Source: Chthoniobacterales bacterium (lineage in GTDB: Bacteria; Verrucomicrobiota; Verrucomicrobiia; Chthoniobacterales; UBA10450). Taken from it: a stretch of 17,105 bases of DNA. Location of the stretch: positions 1 to 17,105 of the forward strand of contig JACCXA010000227.1 of NCBI GenBank assembly GCA_013697365.1, given 5' to 3'. The notes beneath the pieces are model-generated. The model searched no databases. It had not been told where the DNA came from and saw only the letters and a list, made by a program, of their open reading frames with translations. The position numbers and the translations under genes were made by a program. This document shows positions 7,965 through 15,119 of the stretch, piece by piece; the first letter of the stretch is position 1, and each line of letters opens with the position of its first letter.

Positions 7965-8528
7965 ATGAAGTGTCCTTCGTGCGCCCAACCTCTCGCCGCG
8001 CCCGAAGCGCGCTGTCCGCAGTGCAAAGTCACGCTGCAGAAGCTCGACATGAAATTTGGGATGGTCCCGCGGCATTCACAGTTTCTGACTGATCGCACAG
8101 ACACGCTTTCCCTTTCGGAAATGAAGCGGCTGCGCGAAGCGTTGCGCCGTTTCGAGGTGATGTTTCCGCAATCGCTCTTCTCTGTCTTTGTGGGGGAGCT
8201 GCCGGCCGGGACGCTGGTAGGCGAGTATGCGTTTTGGCTGATGAATCGCGCGCGCTTCAGCTCTCTCGAAAGGACGCTGGGAGAAAACTTCAACACCCTG
8301 CTCGTGATCGATCTGCACGCCCAGGCAGCTGCTCTGATGACCGGCTACGGCCTTGAGTCGCACCTGACGGAGCCGGACTTGCAGGGTGTTCTGGAAGAAT
8401 TTTCCGCTGCGATGCGGGGTGGAAATTTAGCGGCCGCTATCCATGCCGGGATGGAAGGATTAAGTCGCCGCATGCGCGAGAGTTCGCTGCGGGCGCCCCG
8501 TCCGGAATTGCGCGAGGTGGAATGGTGA
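7965..8528 (+). CDS. Zinc-ribbon plus TPM-domain protein
   Basis: The 187-residue product begins with a short zinc ribbon, CPSC (3-6) and CPQC (17-20). From about 48 it resembles the TPM (YgcG-type) domain: a central LLVIDLHAQAAALMTGYGLE (112-131) and closing ..AAAIHAGMEGLSRRM. TPM domains are usually exported and anchored by TM helices; some have phosphatase-like activity or a role in photosystem repair, but most are uncharacterised. Here there is no signal peptide or TM helix, so this protein should be cytosolic. The start is ATG 7965 with GGAG ten bases upstream. Its last bases overlap the start of the next gene by 7 bp, which implies translational coupling and a joint function with that membrane protein. 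Confidence 0.8.
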   Translation: MKCPSCAQPLAAPEARCPQCKVTLQKLDMKFGMVPRHSQFLTDRTDTLSLSEMKRLREALRRFEVMFPQSLFSVFVGELPAGTLVGEYAFWLMNRARFSSLERTLGENFNTLLVIDLHAQAAALMTGYGLESHLTEPDLQGVLEEFSAAMRGGNLAAAIHAGMEGLSRRMRESSLRAPRPELREVEW

Positions 8529-8947
8529 GGACGGAAATTCGTTTCGTCTCGTTAGGCCAGGACGCCCTCTGCCTTGTCGCGGCCGTAATTCTTCTTCTGG
8601 GCAATGCGCCCCGGCTGGAGGCGCAGTCAGCCGCCCCTTCGCCGTCAGCGCCGCTTTTTGTGCCGAGGCCCTTCGGCCCCGTGCCTCCCCCGACGCCTGC
8701 GCGCTCGCGGCGCGCGAACGCCGACGAGGAGCGCAAACCTATTCCGCGCACGTGGGTCATCGGCGGAGTAGCCGCGTCGGCCCTTGTTATCGCAGCCCTT
8801 TTCTTTTTCGCAGCGCGGGCCTGGCAATCTTCGAGATTTTTCGCGCGGCAATACCGATTCCCAACAGGTCCTGATGTGGCGCAGCGGCTGGGCGGGAAGA
8901 GATCCGGCGGCCACATGGCTACAGCGAACTTTGGCGCTGCGCCGTAG
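8522..8947 (+). CDS. Small membrane protein paired with the TPM-domain protein
   Basis: The 141-residue product has a hydrophobic N-terminal segment (about 15-28) followed by RLEAQSA, which looks like a signal peptide cleaved near 36. A Pro/Ala-rich linker (37-77) follows, then one TM helix, WVIGGVAASALVIAALFFFAAR (78-99), and a basic tail containing RQYRFPTGPDV and GGKRSGGHMA. The tail would be cytoplasmic, placed to meet the soluble TPM protein encoded just upstream. I do not recognise a named family. The ATG lies within the last codons of the preceding gene behind GAGGTGG, so it is likely coupled. A GTG one codon later is an alternative start. The stop codon is part of the following terminator stem. 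Confidence 0.75.
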   Translation: MVRTEIRFVSLGQDALCLVAAVILLLGNAPRLEAQSAAPSPSAPLFVPRPFGPVPPPTPARSRRANADEERKPIPRTWVIGGVAASALVIAALFFFAARAWQSSRFFARQYRFPTGPDVAQRLGGKRSGGHMATANFGAAP

Positions 8948-8969
8948 GAGCGGCCGCACTCCTATTTTT
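8944..8969 (+). terminator. Intrinsic terminator after the TPM pair
   Basis: TAGGAG (8945-8950) pairs with CTCCTA (8959-8964); the loop contains the self-complementary CGGCCG, and a run of five T follows (8965-8969). This is a plausible Rho-independent terminator for the plus-strand pair. It directly abuts the holB stop codon coming from the other strand. Read on the minus strand there is no T tract after the stem. Confidence 0.6.
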
Positions 8970-9936
8970 AACGGAATACGCTGAGGAACGCGACCTCGAC
9001 CGCGAGCGCTTCCTGGATGTTGCGCCCCAGCTGATCGCGCAATTCCTCCACCCGCCTAATGCGCTGCAAACATTCCGCCGTGCTGAGCCTGGATGCGATG
9101 GCCCGCGTCTCCTCCGCGGCTGAGGGAATCTCCTGCCCGTTTACGCCGGTGCTGGCCCTCACAACATCCGACCACCACCGATAAACCACCTCCACGAGCT
9201 GCGCGCGGCGCCGCACATACTGGCTCTCAGTTAGCGCCTTGAAGTAGTCCTCGCGCTCTCCCAGCCAGGCGCCATCCGTCGTGTTTTTGTAGCGAACTTC
9301 TTCGGCCTTCAACAAAGCCGCATTCTCTGACTGAATCGACTCCCGCATCTTCCCGAGCAAACGCTGGAAGCCTTGCGCCAGACGATACGCGCCATGGATT
9401 CCGTTAGCCGGGGGCGCGGCTATTTCCTTGAGCAGGGCAATCAGCTCCATCTCCTCGGCTGGCGGCATCATCTCGTCGGGCAGGGCGAGCGGAATCGGAA
9501 CGCACCGCGAAAGGATCGTATCCGGCAGCGCCTCCGGCAACGCACTAAGCAGAAGGAGCAACGAGTCGTTAGGCGGCTCTTCCAGCGTCTTCAGAAACGC
9601 GTTCGCTGCTTGCGGTTGCAGGCGGTCCGCGTCGGAGACGATCGCGACTTTGCGACGGCCGTTTGTCGCTCGCATCTGCAACGAATGTTCCAGGTTTCGA
9701 ATCTGTTCGATCACGATGCGGCGCGATTTGGAACTCGGTTCGGCGACAAAGACATCCGCGGCGCCGGTCGCGAAAACATCTTCGGCGTGGGTGCCGTTCG
9801 CGAGGTTCGCCAGCCGCGAGGCCAGCTCGCGTTTGCCTGCACCCGCCGCCCCCGAAATCAGATAAGCGTGCGCGAGACGGCCTTGCTCATGCGCGCGCTC
9901 AAGATAGGAAAACGCGGCTTCAGGCGAGAAGGCCAT
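8968..9936 (-). CDS. holB: DNA polymerase III delta prime subunit (clamp loader)
   Basis: The 322-residue product is an AAA+ clamp-loader subunit. Residues 6-27 (EAAFSYLERAHEQGRLAHAYLI) match the delta prime/DnaX N-terminus. The P-loop is a degenerate GAAGAGKR (29-36). Later come IRNLEHSLQ (79-87), IVSDADRLQPQAANAFLKTLEEPP (99-122) and the SRC motif (143-145) that supplies the arginine finger in delta prime. Four-cysteine zinc-module residues expected after the P-loop are absent. GKR instead of GKT/S fits a subunit that does not hydrolyse ATP. ATG 9936 gives the usual N-terminus and overlaps tmk by 17 bp; an in-frame TTG at 9987 would add 17 lysine-rich residues and is less likely. A tmk-holB pairing is common in bacteria and supports the call. 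Confidence 0.9.
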   Translation of the reverse strand: MAFSPEAAFSYLERAHEQGRLAHAYLISGAAGAGKRELASRLANLANGTHAEDVFATGAADVFVAEPSSKSRRIVIEQIRNLEHSLQMRATNGRRKVAIVSDADRLQPQAANAFLKTLEEPPNDSLLLLLSALPEALPDTILSRCVPIPLALPDEMMPPAEEMELIALLKEIAAPPANGIHGAYRLAQGFQRLLGKMRESIQSENAALLKAEEVRYKNTTDGAWLGEREDYFKALTESQYVRRRAQLVEVVYRWWSDVVRASTGVNGQEIPSAAEETRAIASRLSTAECLQRIRRVEELRDQLGRNIQEALAVEVAFLSVFR

Positions 9937-10606
9937 GGGGCGTTTCGAATTTTGCTTTTTGGATTTCGGATTGAAAACGTTCGCCAAGGACCTTCCAAAT
10001 CTCCGTTTCGATCTCGTCAGCGGAACGGGTGCCGTCGATCAAGCGCACCCGATCTTTCTCAACCGCGGCCAGCTCACGATAAGCCGCTGAGACGCGCTCG
10101 TAGAATTCAATCGGCTCCTGCTCCATGCGGTCGGGGCTTCCCACTGGACGAACGCGGCGCAGCATTCGCGCGCGGGCCGTCGCGACGTCAACGTCGAGAA
10201 TGATCGTGAGATCGGGTTGGCAATTCCCGACCGCAAAAGCGTTCAGTCGCGCTACCACCTCCGGATCAAGCGACCGGGCCGCGCCCTGGTAAACAGTCGT
10301 GGAATCGAAGAAGCGATCCGCAAGCACAAGGCAGCCGCGTGACAGAGCGGGCTCGATAACTTCGCGCGTGAGCTGGCTGCGGCTGGCTTCGAAAAGCAGC
10401 AGTTCTGTTTCCGGCCGCATCGCTGCGCTCTCGGGCGCGAATTGCAGGAGGTCGCGAATCTTCTCGCCGATCGGAGTTCCTCCCGGCTCGCGCGTGACAA
10501 GAAAAGGCAGACTTTCCCGTTTGAGACGGGCGGCGAGACGCTTTACCTGGGTGGACTTCCCGCAGCCTTCCGAGCCTTCGAACGTGATGAAGAAGCCGCG
10601 TGACAC
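9920..10606 (-). CDS. tmk: Thymidylate kinase
   Basis: The 228-residue product is dTMP kinase, which phosphorylates dTMP to dTDP for DNA synthesis. The N-terminus FFITFEGSEGCGKST contains the P-loop (11-19), followed by the dTMP-binding TREPGGTP (38-45), the DRF motif (97-99) and Tyr105-Gln in TTVYQG. The LID region RRVRPVGSPDRMEQEP has the arginines typical of type II (E. coli-like) enzymes. The start is GTG 10606: it puts the P-loop strand at the usual distance and no ATG is available nearby. No Shine-Dalgarno site is seen. The last 17 bp overlap holB in another frame, so the two are coupled. The upstream DNA, shared with the divergent EVE gene, is filled by a palindromic repeat array. Confidence 0.96.
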   Translation of the reverse strand: MSRGFFITFEGSEGCGKSTQVKRLAARLKRESLPFLVTREPGGTPIGEKIRDLLQFAPESAAMRPETELLLFEASRSQLTREVIEPALSRGCLVLADRFFDSTTVYQGAARSLDPEVVARLNAFAVGNCQPDLTIILDVDVATARARMLRRVRPVGSPDRMEQEPIEFYERVSAAYRELAAVEKDRVRLIDGTRSADEIETEIWKVLGERFQSEIQKAKFETPHGLLA

Positions 10607-10650
10607 CGGGCGAGTTTGGGACAGCGCGCCGTAGTTGTCGACTGCCCGCT

Positions 10651-10751
10651 TGTAGCGGCGGTCTGTGACTGCCGAATCTGGTGGCCCGAAAGACGGCGGT
10701 CATAGACCGCCGCTACAACAGGGTGGACGGCGGTCACAGACCGCGGCTACA
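10651..10751. repeat. Palindromic repeat locus 2 (three copies of a 24-nt unit)
   Basis: Copy A (10651-10674) begins TGTAGCGGCGGTCTGTGA. Copies B (10694-10717) and C (10728-10751) are in the opposite orientation and contain CGGCGGTCATAGACCGCCG and CGGCGGTCACAGACCGCGG, each followed by CTACA. A and B are inverted relative to each other with two mismatches in 24, so they could form a long hairpin with a 19-nt loop; B also folds alone (8-bp stem, 3-nt loop). The array fills the divergent gap between tmk and the EVE gene and ends 10 bp before the EVE start codon. It has the same unit as the locus at 6924-7028. Confidence 0.88.
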
Positions 10752-10761
10752 ACGGCAGGCA

Positions 10762-11169
10762 ATGAAACATTATTGGCTCGTGAAACAGGAGCCGTCCGCT
10801 TACTCGTGGTCCGATTTTGTCGCGGATGGGAAAACGAGCTGGACCGGCGTGCGCAACTACACCGCGCGCAACAACCTCCGCGAGATGCAAAAGGGCGACG
10901 AAGTTTTCTACTATCACAGCGTCACGGACAAGGCCATCCTGGGAATCGCGGAAGTCGTGCGGACGGCTTACCCCGACACTACCGCGGAAGAAGGCGACTG
11001 GAGCGCGGTGGATCTGGCCGCGCGGCAGCCTTTGTCGCGGCCGGTGACGTTGGATGAGATCAAGAAGAACGCGCGCCTGAAGGAAATGGCCCTGCTGCGG
11101 CTCTCCCGGCTCTCGGTTCAGCCAGTCACATCCGCCGAGTTCAAGGAAATTCTGCGGATGTCCGGCTGA
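10762..11169 (+). CDS. EVE domain protein (PUA-like, modified-base reader family)
   Basis: The 135-residue product is a stand-alone EVE domain. Signature stretches are HYWLVKQEPSAYSWSDF (3-19), WTGVRNYTARNNLREMQKGD (27-46), EVFYYHS (47-53) and ILGIAEVVR (59-67). EVE domains belong to the PUA/ASCH/YTH superfamily and bind modified nucleotides. Some are fused to restriction systems, but single-domain forms like this are widespread and resemble the thymocyte nuclear protein 1 type, so a defence role should not be assumed. The frame is open back to 10681, but those 27 residues are translated palindromic repeat; ATG 10762 places the conserved HYWLVK at its normal N-terminal position behind GGCAGG. 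It is the first gene of a plus-strand run, 55 bp before the DUF2334 gene. Confidence 0.94.
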   Translation: MKHYWLVKQEPSAYSWSDFVADGKTSWTGVRNYTARNNLREMQKGDEVFYYHSVTDKAILGIAEVVRTAYPDTTAEEGDWSAVDLAARQPLSRPVTLDEIKKNARLKEMALLRLSRLSVQPVTSAEFKEILRMSG

Positions 11170-11224
11170 AGGAGCCGGCGCTTTCGACTTGTTTCAAGCA
11201 CCGCCGGAGCCGAAGACCTGAGTT

Positions 11225-12034
11225 GTGACTGGCACCGCCGCGACTTCGTTCCCGATTTTCGCGGCGGCGGCGAACTCTGACTGCACTCCGCTCGTAGTGT
11301 CGGTGCATGATGTGGCGCCCCCCACGCAGAGCACCGCACAAAAGATGATCGCGGAACTCGCCCGTCATGGGGTGCGCGTAACCTCGCTTCTGGTCGTGCC
11401 GGACTATCACAGGACCGGCCCTTCCATGGCTGATCGCGACTTTGTCAGCTGGTTGCGCGACCTCGAGGCAGCGGGCCATGAGATCGTGATTCACGGTTAT
11501 TTTCATGAGCGTCCGCCGGGCGACGAGGAAGGCATGGGGACCAGGCTGGTGACGCGCAATTACACCGCCGGCGAGGGGGAATTTTACGATCTCGGCTACG
11601 ATGAAGCTCGAGAAAAGATTACGCGCGCGCGCGACGAATTCACTTCTGCCGGTCTGAAGCCGCGCGGCTTCATTGCCCCGGCGTGGCTGCTCAGCCGGGA
11701 AGCGGAACGGGCCGCGGCTGACGCAGAAATGGAATACACCACCCGCCTCACGAGTGTGCGCGATCTTCGCACGGCGCAGACCTTCCGGTCACGTTCCCTG
11801 GTTTACAGTCTGCGCAGCGCGTGGCGGCGCACGGCTAGCCTGGCTTGGAATGGCGCCCTGGCGCATTTGCTGCGCGATACGCCCCTGCTTCGCCTGGGCC
11901 TGCATCCGCCGGATTTCGGACACGCGGCAGTTTGGGAGCAAGTCATCGGGTTCCTCGATCAGGTCTCCGAAACGCGCACAGCCACGACGTATCGGGACTG
12001 GATCGCTGAGCGAAGATCAAGCGCCAGCGGCTAG
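11225..12034 (+). CDS. DUF2334 polysaccharide deacetylase-like protein
   Basis: The 269-residue product matches DUF2334, a branch of the NodB/polysaccharide-deacetylase fold. Motifs are SVHDVAPPT (26-34) with the His28-Asp29 pair, IVIHGYFH (87-94) with metal ligands His90 and His94, RGFIAPAWLLS (147-157), and the C-terminal LGLHPPDF (224-231) with His227. The metal triad is present, so a hydrolytic deacetylase activity on a sugar or glycolipid is plausible but unproven. There is no signal peptide, so it should act in the cytosol. The start is GTG 11225, directly after an in-frame stop at 11219; no ATG lies before the conserved core. It ends 13 bp before the PHP-glycosyltransferase gene, suggesting that both act on one pathway. 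Confidence 0.9.
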   Translation: MTGTAATSFPIFAAAANSDCTPLVVSVHDVAPPTQSTAQKMIAELARHGVRVTSLLVVPDYHRTGPSMADRDFVSWLRDLEAAGHEIVIHGYFHERPPGDEEGMGTRLVTRNYTAGEGEFYDLGYDEAREKITRARDEFTSAGLKPRGFIAPAWLLSREAERAAADAEMEYTTRLTSVRDLRTAQTFRSRSLVYSLRSAWRRTASLAWNGALAHLLRDTPLLRLGLHPPDFGHAAVWEQVIGFLDQVSETRTATTYRDWIAERRSSASG

Positions 12035-12047
12035 TGGCGGCGAAGAA

Positions 12048-14549
12048 ATGAGCCGCTGCGATCTGCACGTCCATTCCCGCGCCAGCGATCGGTCGGAGGA
12101 GTGGCTTTTTCGGCGGCTCGATTTCCCGGACAGCTATTCCAACCCGAAAGATCTTTACGCTGCGTTGCGGGCCAAGGGGATGGACTTCGTCACCATCACC
12201 GACCACGACACGATCGAAGGTGGTCTTCAAATCTCCGAGCTGGCGAACACGTTTCTCAGCGAGCAGATCACGACTTATTTTCCGTCGGATCCCTGCAAAA
12301 TCCATTTGCTGGTCTGGGGAATTTCCGAGGCGCAGCACGCGGAGATCGCGCGCTTACGGGAGAACATATTTGAATTGCAGACCTATCTGCAAAGCACCGC
12401 AATCACCCACGCGGTCGCGCACCCGCTCTACAGCATCAATGGCAAATTGGAAACCGCGCATCTCGAACGGCTGATCCTCCTCTTCAAACATTTCGAGGGA
12501 CTCAACGGGCTGCGCGACGCGCTCCTCAGCGAGCTTGCGCAGGGAATTCTAGCCGGATTGAATCCCGAAAAAATCGACGAGCTGGCCAACCGCCATGGCC
12601 GCCCGGCCACCCATCCCGAACCGTGGCGCAAGATTCTCGTCGGCGGCTCGGACGATCACGGAGGCCTCTTCCTCGCGAGTGCCTTCACCGAAACCCCCGC
12701 CGCAGCTTCGGCTGCCGACTTCCTCGCTCACATCCGGACCGGAAAGTGCACAGCCAGTGGCCACGGCGGCAGTCCGCTCGCACTTTCCCATGGCTTCTAC
12801 AACACGCTTTCCCGTTTCATTCAGGATCACTTCAACGAACGTCTCGGGCCCAGCGCGCCACTCGTGGAGGCGATGTTCTCGCGCTTCATGGAAGGGCGCG
12901 ATCCGACTGAATTCTCATTGCGGCAGAAGGCGAATTTCGTCGCGCAAGGCGTGATGTCGGGAAAGATTTTCGACCTCGCGAAACGCGGCAACGTCTCTCT
13001 TTGGAAGGAGCTTTCCGGCTCTTTCGCGCAACCGGAAGTGAAAGCGCTCCTCGCGCAGGAAGCAGGCAGTGGGAGCGCGCCCGAACGCCGGACGTTCGTG
13101 ATGGCGAACGTGGTTTGCGAGCAGCTGGCGTTTCGCTTCTTCGAGAAATTCGTCCAGCAGCTCAGCAACGGCAATGTCATCGAAAGCATCCAGGCGCTGA
13201 GCGGGATCGCGCCGATTCTCGTGGTGCTGGCACCGTACATTTACGGGTTCCACAGCCAGGCGCCCTCGCGTGTTTGGCTGCGCAAAATTTGCCTCGAGCT
13301 AACCGGTTCAATCCCGAAACCGCTCCAGAACCACAAACGCGCCTGGTTCACCGACACGCTGGAGGATGTAAATGGCGTGTCCACGACCGTCCGCAGAATG
13401 GCCGCTGCCGCCGCCGCCGCGGGAGAAGAGCTGGTGGTCGTGACGTCGCGCGGCGAACTGACGGTGGCCGACATTCCAATCAAGAATTTTCGTCCGATCG
13501 GCGAGTTCGAACTGCCCGAGTATGAACTCCAGAAGCTCAGCTTTCCGCCTATCCTTCAGATTCTCGATTACGTGCAGCGCGAGCAGATCACCGAGATTAT
13601 CATCAGCACACCGGGACCGATCGGGCTGACGGGATTGCTGGCGGCGAAAATGTTGAATCTGCGCACGAGCGGAATTTATCACACGGATTTTCCTGAGTAC
13701 ATCCGCATCCTGACCGAGGACAGCTTCCTCGAGAGCCTGGGGTGGACTTACATGCGCTGGTTCTATGGCCAACTCGACACGGTCTTTGTGAACTCCGAGC
13801 AATATCGGCGGAGTTGGATCGAGCGCGGAATCGAGCCGGAAAAAATACAGCTCCTGCCGCGCGGATTGGATACAGAGCTGTTCGATCCGGCGCGGAGAGA
13901 TACGGCCTTCTGGCGGCGGTTTGAGGGGGAAAACGGAAACATCGAACATCCAACATCGAACATCCTTCATCAAACGGGGAGTGCGCACGCAACGGCAGTC
14001 ACTTCGATGTTCGATGTTTCTTCTTCTTCCTTTGATCAGATCCGGCTTCTTTACGTCGGTCGCGTCTCCAAGGAAAAAGATCTGGATGTTCTGGCGGCCG
14101 CCTATGAACGGCTCCGCGGCGACGGTTTACCCATCAAACTCTTCATCGTGGGCGACGGGCCGTATGCAAAGGCGCTGGCCGAGATTCTTCCAGAAGCAGT
14201 TTTTACCGGCTCCCTGGCCGGGCAGGAACTCGCGACGGCGTATGCGTCCGCCGATCTCTTTGTTTTCCCGAGCACAACCGACACATTCGGGAACGTCATC
14301 ATCGAAGCGCAAGCTTCGGGCTTACCCGTGATTGTCTCGGATCTCGGGGGCCCGAAAGAATTGGTCGAGCACGGTGTCGACGGTCTTGTAACCAGAGCGC
14401 TCGATGTTGAAGAATTTGCACGCGCCATTGCGACCATCGCGAGCGACCCGGAATTGCGCGCGCGCATGGCCCGCCGCGCTCGCGAAAAGGTTATTGACCG
14501 AAGCTGGCCGAAGGCATTCCAAAAGTTCTGGGCCGCAACCGCGCTCTAG
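12048..14549 (+). CDS. PHP phosphoesterase - GT4 glycosyltransferase fusion
   Basis: The 833-residue product joins two enzymes. Residues 1-240 are a PHP domain: DLHVHS (5-10), TDHDT (51-55), ITHAVAHP (119-126) and GGSDDHGG (199-206) give the metal-binding His/Asp set. Residues 240-430 are a helical region I do not recognise, with a hydrophobic stretch at about 384-400. Residues 430-833 are a GT-B fold GT4 glycosyltransferase: DVNGVSTTV (440-448), IYHTDFPEYI (543-552), LLYVGRVSKEKDLDVL (667-682), VGDGPY (701-706) and the nucleotide-sugar motif TDTFGNVIIEAQASGLPVI (744-762). It resembles SqdX/PimB-type lipid glycosyltransferases; donor and acceptor are unknown. Residues 630-658 come from an inserted repeat between the two GT lobes. 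ATG 12048 begins exactly at the PHP strand and has GGCGAAGAA upstream. Confidence 0.92.
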   Translation: MSRCDLHVHSRASDRSEEWLFRRLDFPDSYSNPKDLYAALRAKGMDFVTITDHDTIEGGLQISELANTFLSEQITTYFPSDPCKIHLLVWGISEAQHAEIARLRENIFELQTYLQSTAITHAVAHPLYSINGKLETAHLERLILLFKHFEGLNGLRDALLSELAQGILAGLNPEKIDELANRHGRPATHPEPWRKILVGGSDDHGGLFLASAFTETPAAASAADFLAHIRTGKCTASGHGGSPLALSHGFYNTLSRFIQDHFNERLGPSAPLVEAMFSRFMEGRDPTEFSLRQKANFVAQGVMSGKIFDLAKRGNVSLWKELSGSFAQPEVKALLAQEAGSGSAPERRTFVMANVVCEQLAFRFFEKFVQQLSNGNVIESIQALSGIAPILVVLAPYIYGFHSQAPSRVWLRKICLELTGSIPKPLQNHKRAWFTDTLEDVNGVSTTVRRMAAAAAAAGEELVVVTSRGELTVADIPIKNFRPIGEFELPEYELQKLSFPPILQILDYVQREQITEIIISTPGPIGLTGLLAAKMLNLRTSGIYHTDFPEYIRILTEDSFLESLGWTYMRWFYGQLDTVFVNSEQYRRSWIERGIEPEKIQLLPRGLDTELFDPARRDTAFWRRFEGENGNIEHPTSNILHQTGSAHATAVTSMFDVSSSSFDQIRLLYVGRVSKEKDLDVLAAAYERLRGDGLPIKLFIVGDGPYAKALAEILPEAVFTGSLAGQELATAYASADLFVFPSTTDTFGNVIIEAQASGLPVIVSDLGGPKELVEHGVDGLVTRALDVEEFARAIATIASDPELRARMARRAREKVIDRSWPKAFQKFWAATAL
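13936..14020. repeat. Inverted/tandem repeat element inside the glycosyltransferase gene
   Basis: GAAACATCGAACATC (13936-13950) is a perfect 15-bp inverted match to GATGTTCGATGTTTC (14006-14020). The left arm is duplicated: AACATCGAACATCC occurs at 13938-13951 and again immediately at 13952-13965. The 85-bp element stays in frame and codes for the Asn/Ser/Thr-rich segment linking the two GT lobes. Similar ATCGAACATC repeats are, from memory, common in intergenic DNA of this bacterial group. Confidence 0.85.
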
Positions 14550-14567
14550 GTTTAGCCCGCCGTCGCA

Positions 14568-15119
14568 CTAGTTGTGCGGGAATTGGTCAGCTTCCCGCGG
14601 GATGCTTTCCGAGGTGAAGAAGCTAACAGTTTCTCCTACAAACAAATCATAAAGCACGCCGTCAGGATTCAGGAGTTCGCGTTTATGGAGCGCGACCGCG
14701 AGCGAGACCTGGAGGAACCACAAGGCGAGCAGGCTGGCCCCGCCGAACGCCACGAAGCGCGGAGTGAAGCGGACGATCGGGAACGGCAAACCGACAATGC
14801 GCTGGCCAGCCAGCTCCAGCACGGTTTTCACCAGGAGAACAAGCGCGCCGGCGGCCAGCGGAAACGCCAGCCAGTTGAAATAAAGGGCCTCCGCAAACTG
14901 GCCGTGCAGGAGATGATGCAGCGCCCGCGTAGTCCCGCAAAAGAGGCAGGGCAGACCAGTAGCGGCCCCGCAGGAAGTGCGAAACGGAAGCCATGACAGG
15001 CTGATCGGGTCGATCGCGCGCAGCGCAAACGCGCCGAACAGCATTCCTCCAATGAGCGCAGCCCGCAGGCGAAGCTCCGCGCGTGAGAGTGATGCAATTC
15101 TTTGTGCGCACGTAGTCAT
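14568..15119 (-). CDS. DUF2752 membrane protein
   Basis: The 183-residue product is a DUF2752 protein. The signature is GLPCLFCGTTRALHHLLHGQ (55-74) with Cys58 and Cys61, followed by FAEALYFNWLAFPLAAGALV, close to the family pattern CP.CG.TRA...L..G....A...N. There are about four TM helices: 21-37, 80-98, and two more in the C-terminal half. Function is unknown. Its ATG (15119) shares one base with the TGA of the upstream membrane gene, so the two are translationally coupled. The frame is open much further upstream, but that stretch is the other gene read in the wrong frame. It converges on the PHP-glycosyltransferase gene with an 18-bp gap. Confidence 0.88.
   Translation of the reverse strand: MTTCAQRIASLSRAELRLRAALIGGMLFGAFALRAIDPISLSWLPFRTSCGAATGLPCLFCGTTRALHHLLHGQFAEALYFNWLAFPLAAGALVLLVKTVLELAGQRIVGLPFPIVRFTPRFVAFGGASLLALWFLQVSLAVALHKRELLNPDGVLYDLFVGETVSFFTSESIPREADQFPHN

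Noticed and set aside
9373..10203. A 276-residue plus-strand open frame
   Set aside because: It is antisense to holB and tmk, which both carry full family motifs; the frame itself has no recognisable domain.
10762..11169. EVE protein as part of a restriction or defence system
   Set aside because: It is a single-domain form with no nuclease, methylase or helicase gene nearby; housekeeping EVE proteins look the same.
11673..12047. N-terminal extension of the PHP-glycosyltransferase frame by 125 residues
   Set aside because: It overlaps the DUF2334 gene out of frame, and the PHP domain begins immediately after ATG 12048.
13936..13965. Short direct repeats as a CRISPR array
   Set aside because: There are only two adjacent 14-bp units with no spacers, inside a coding frame.
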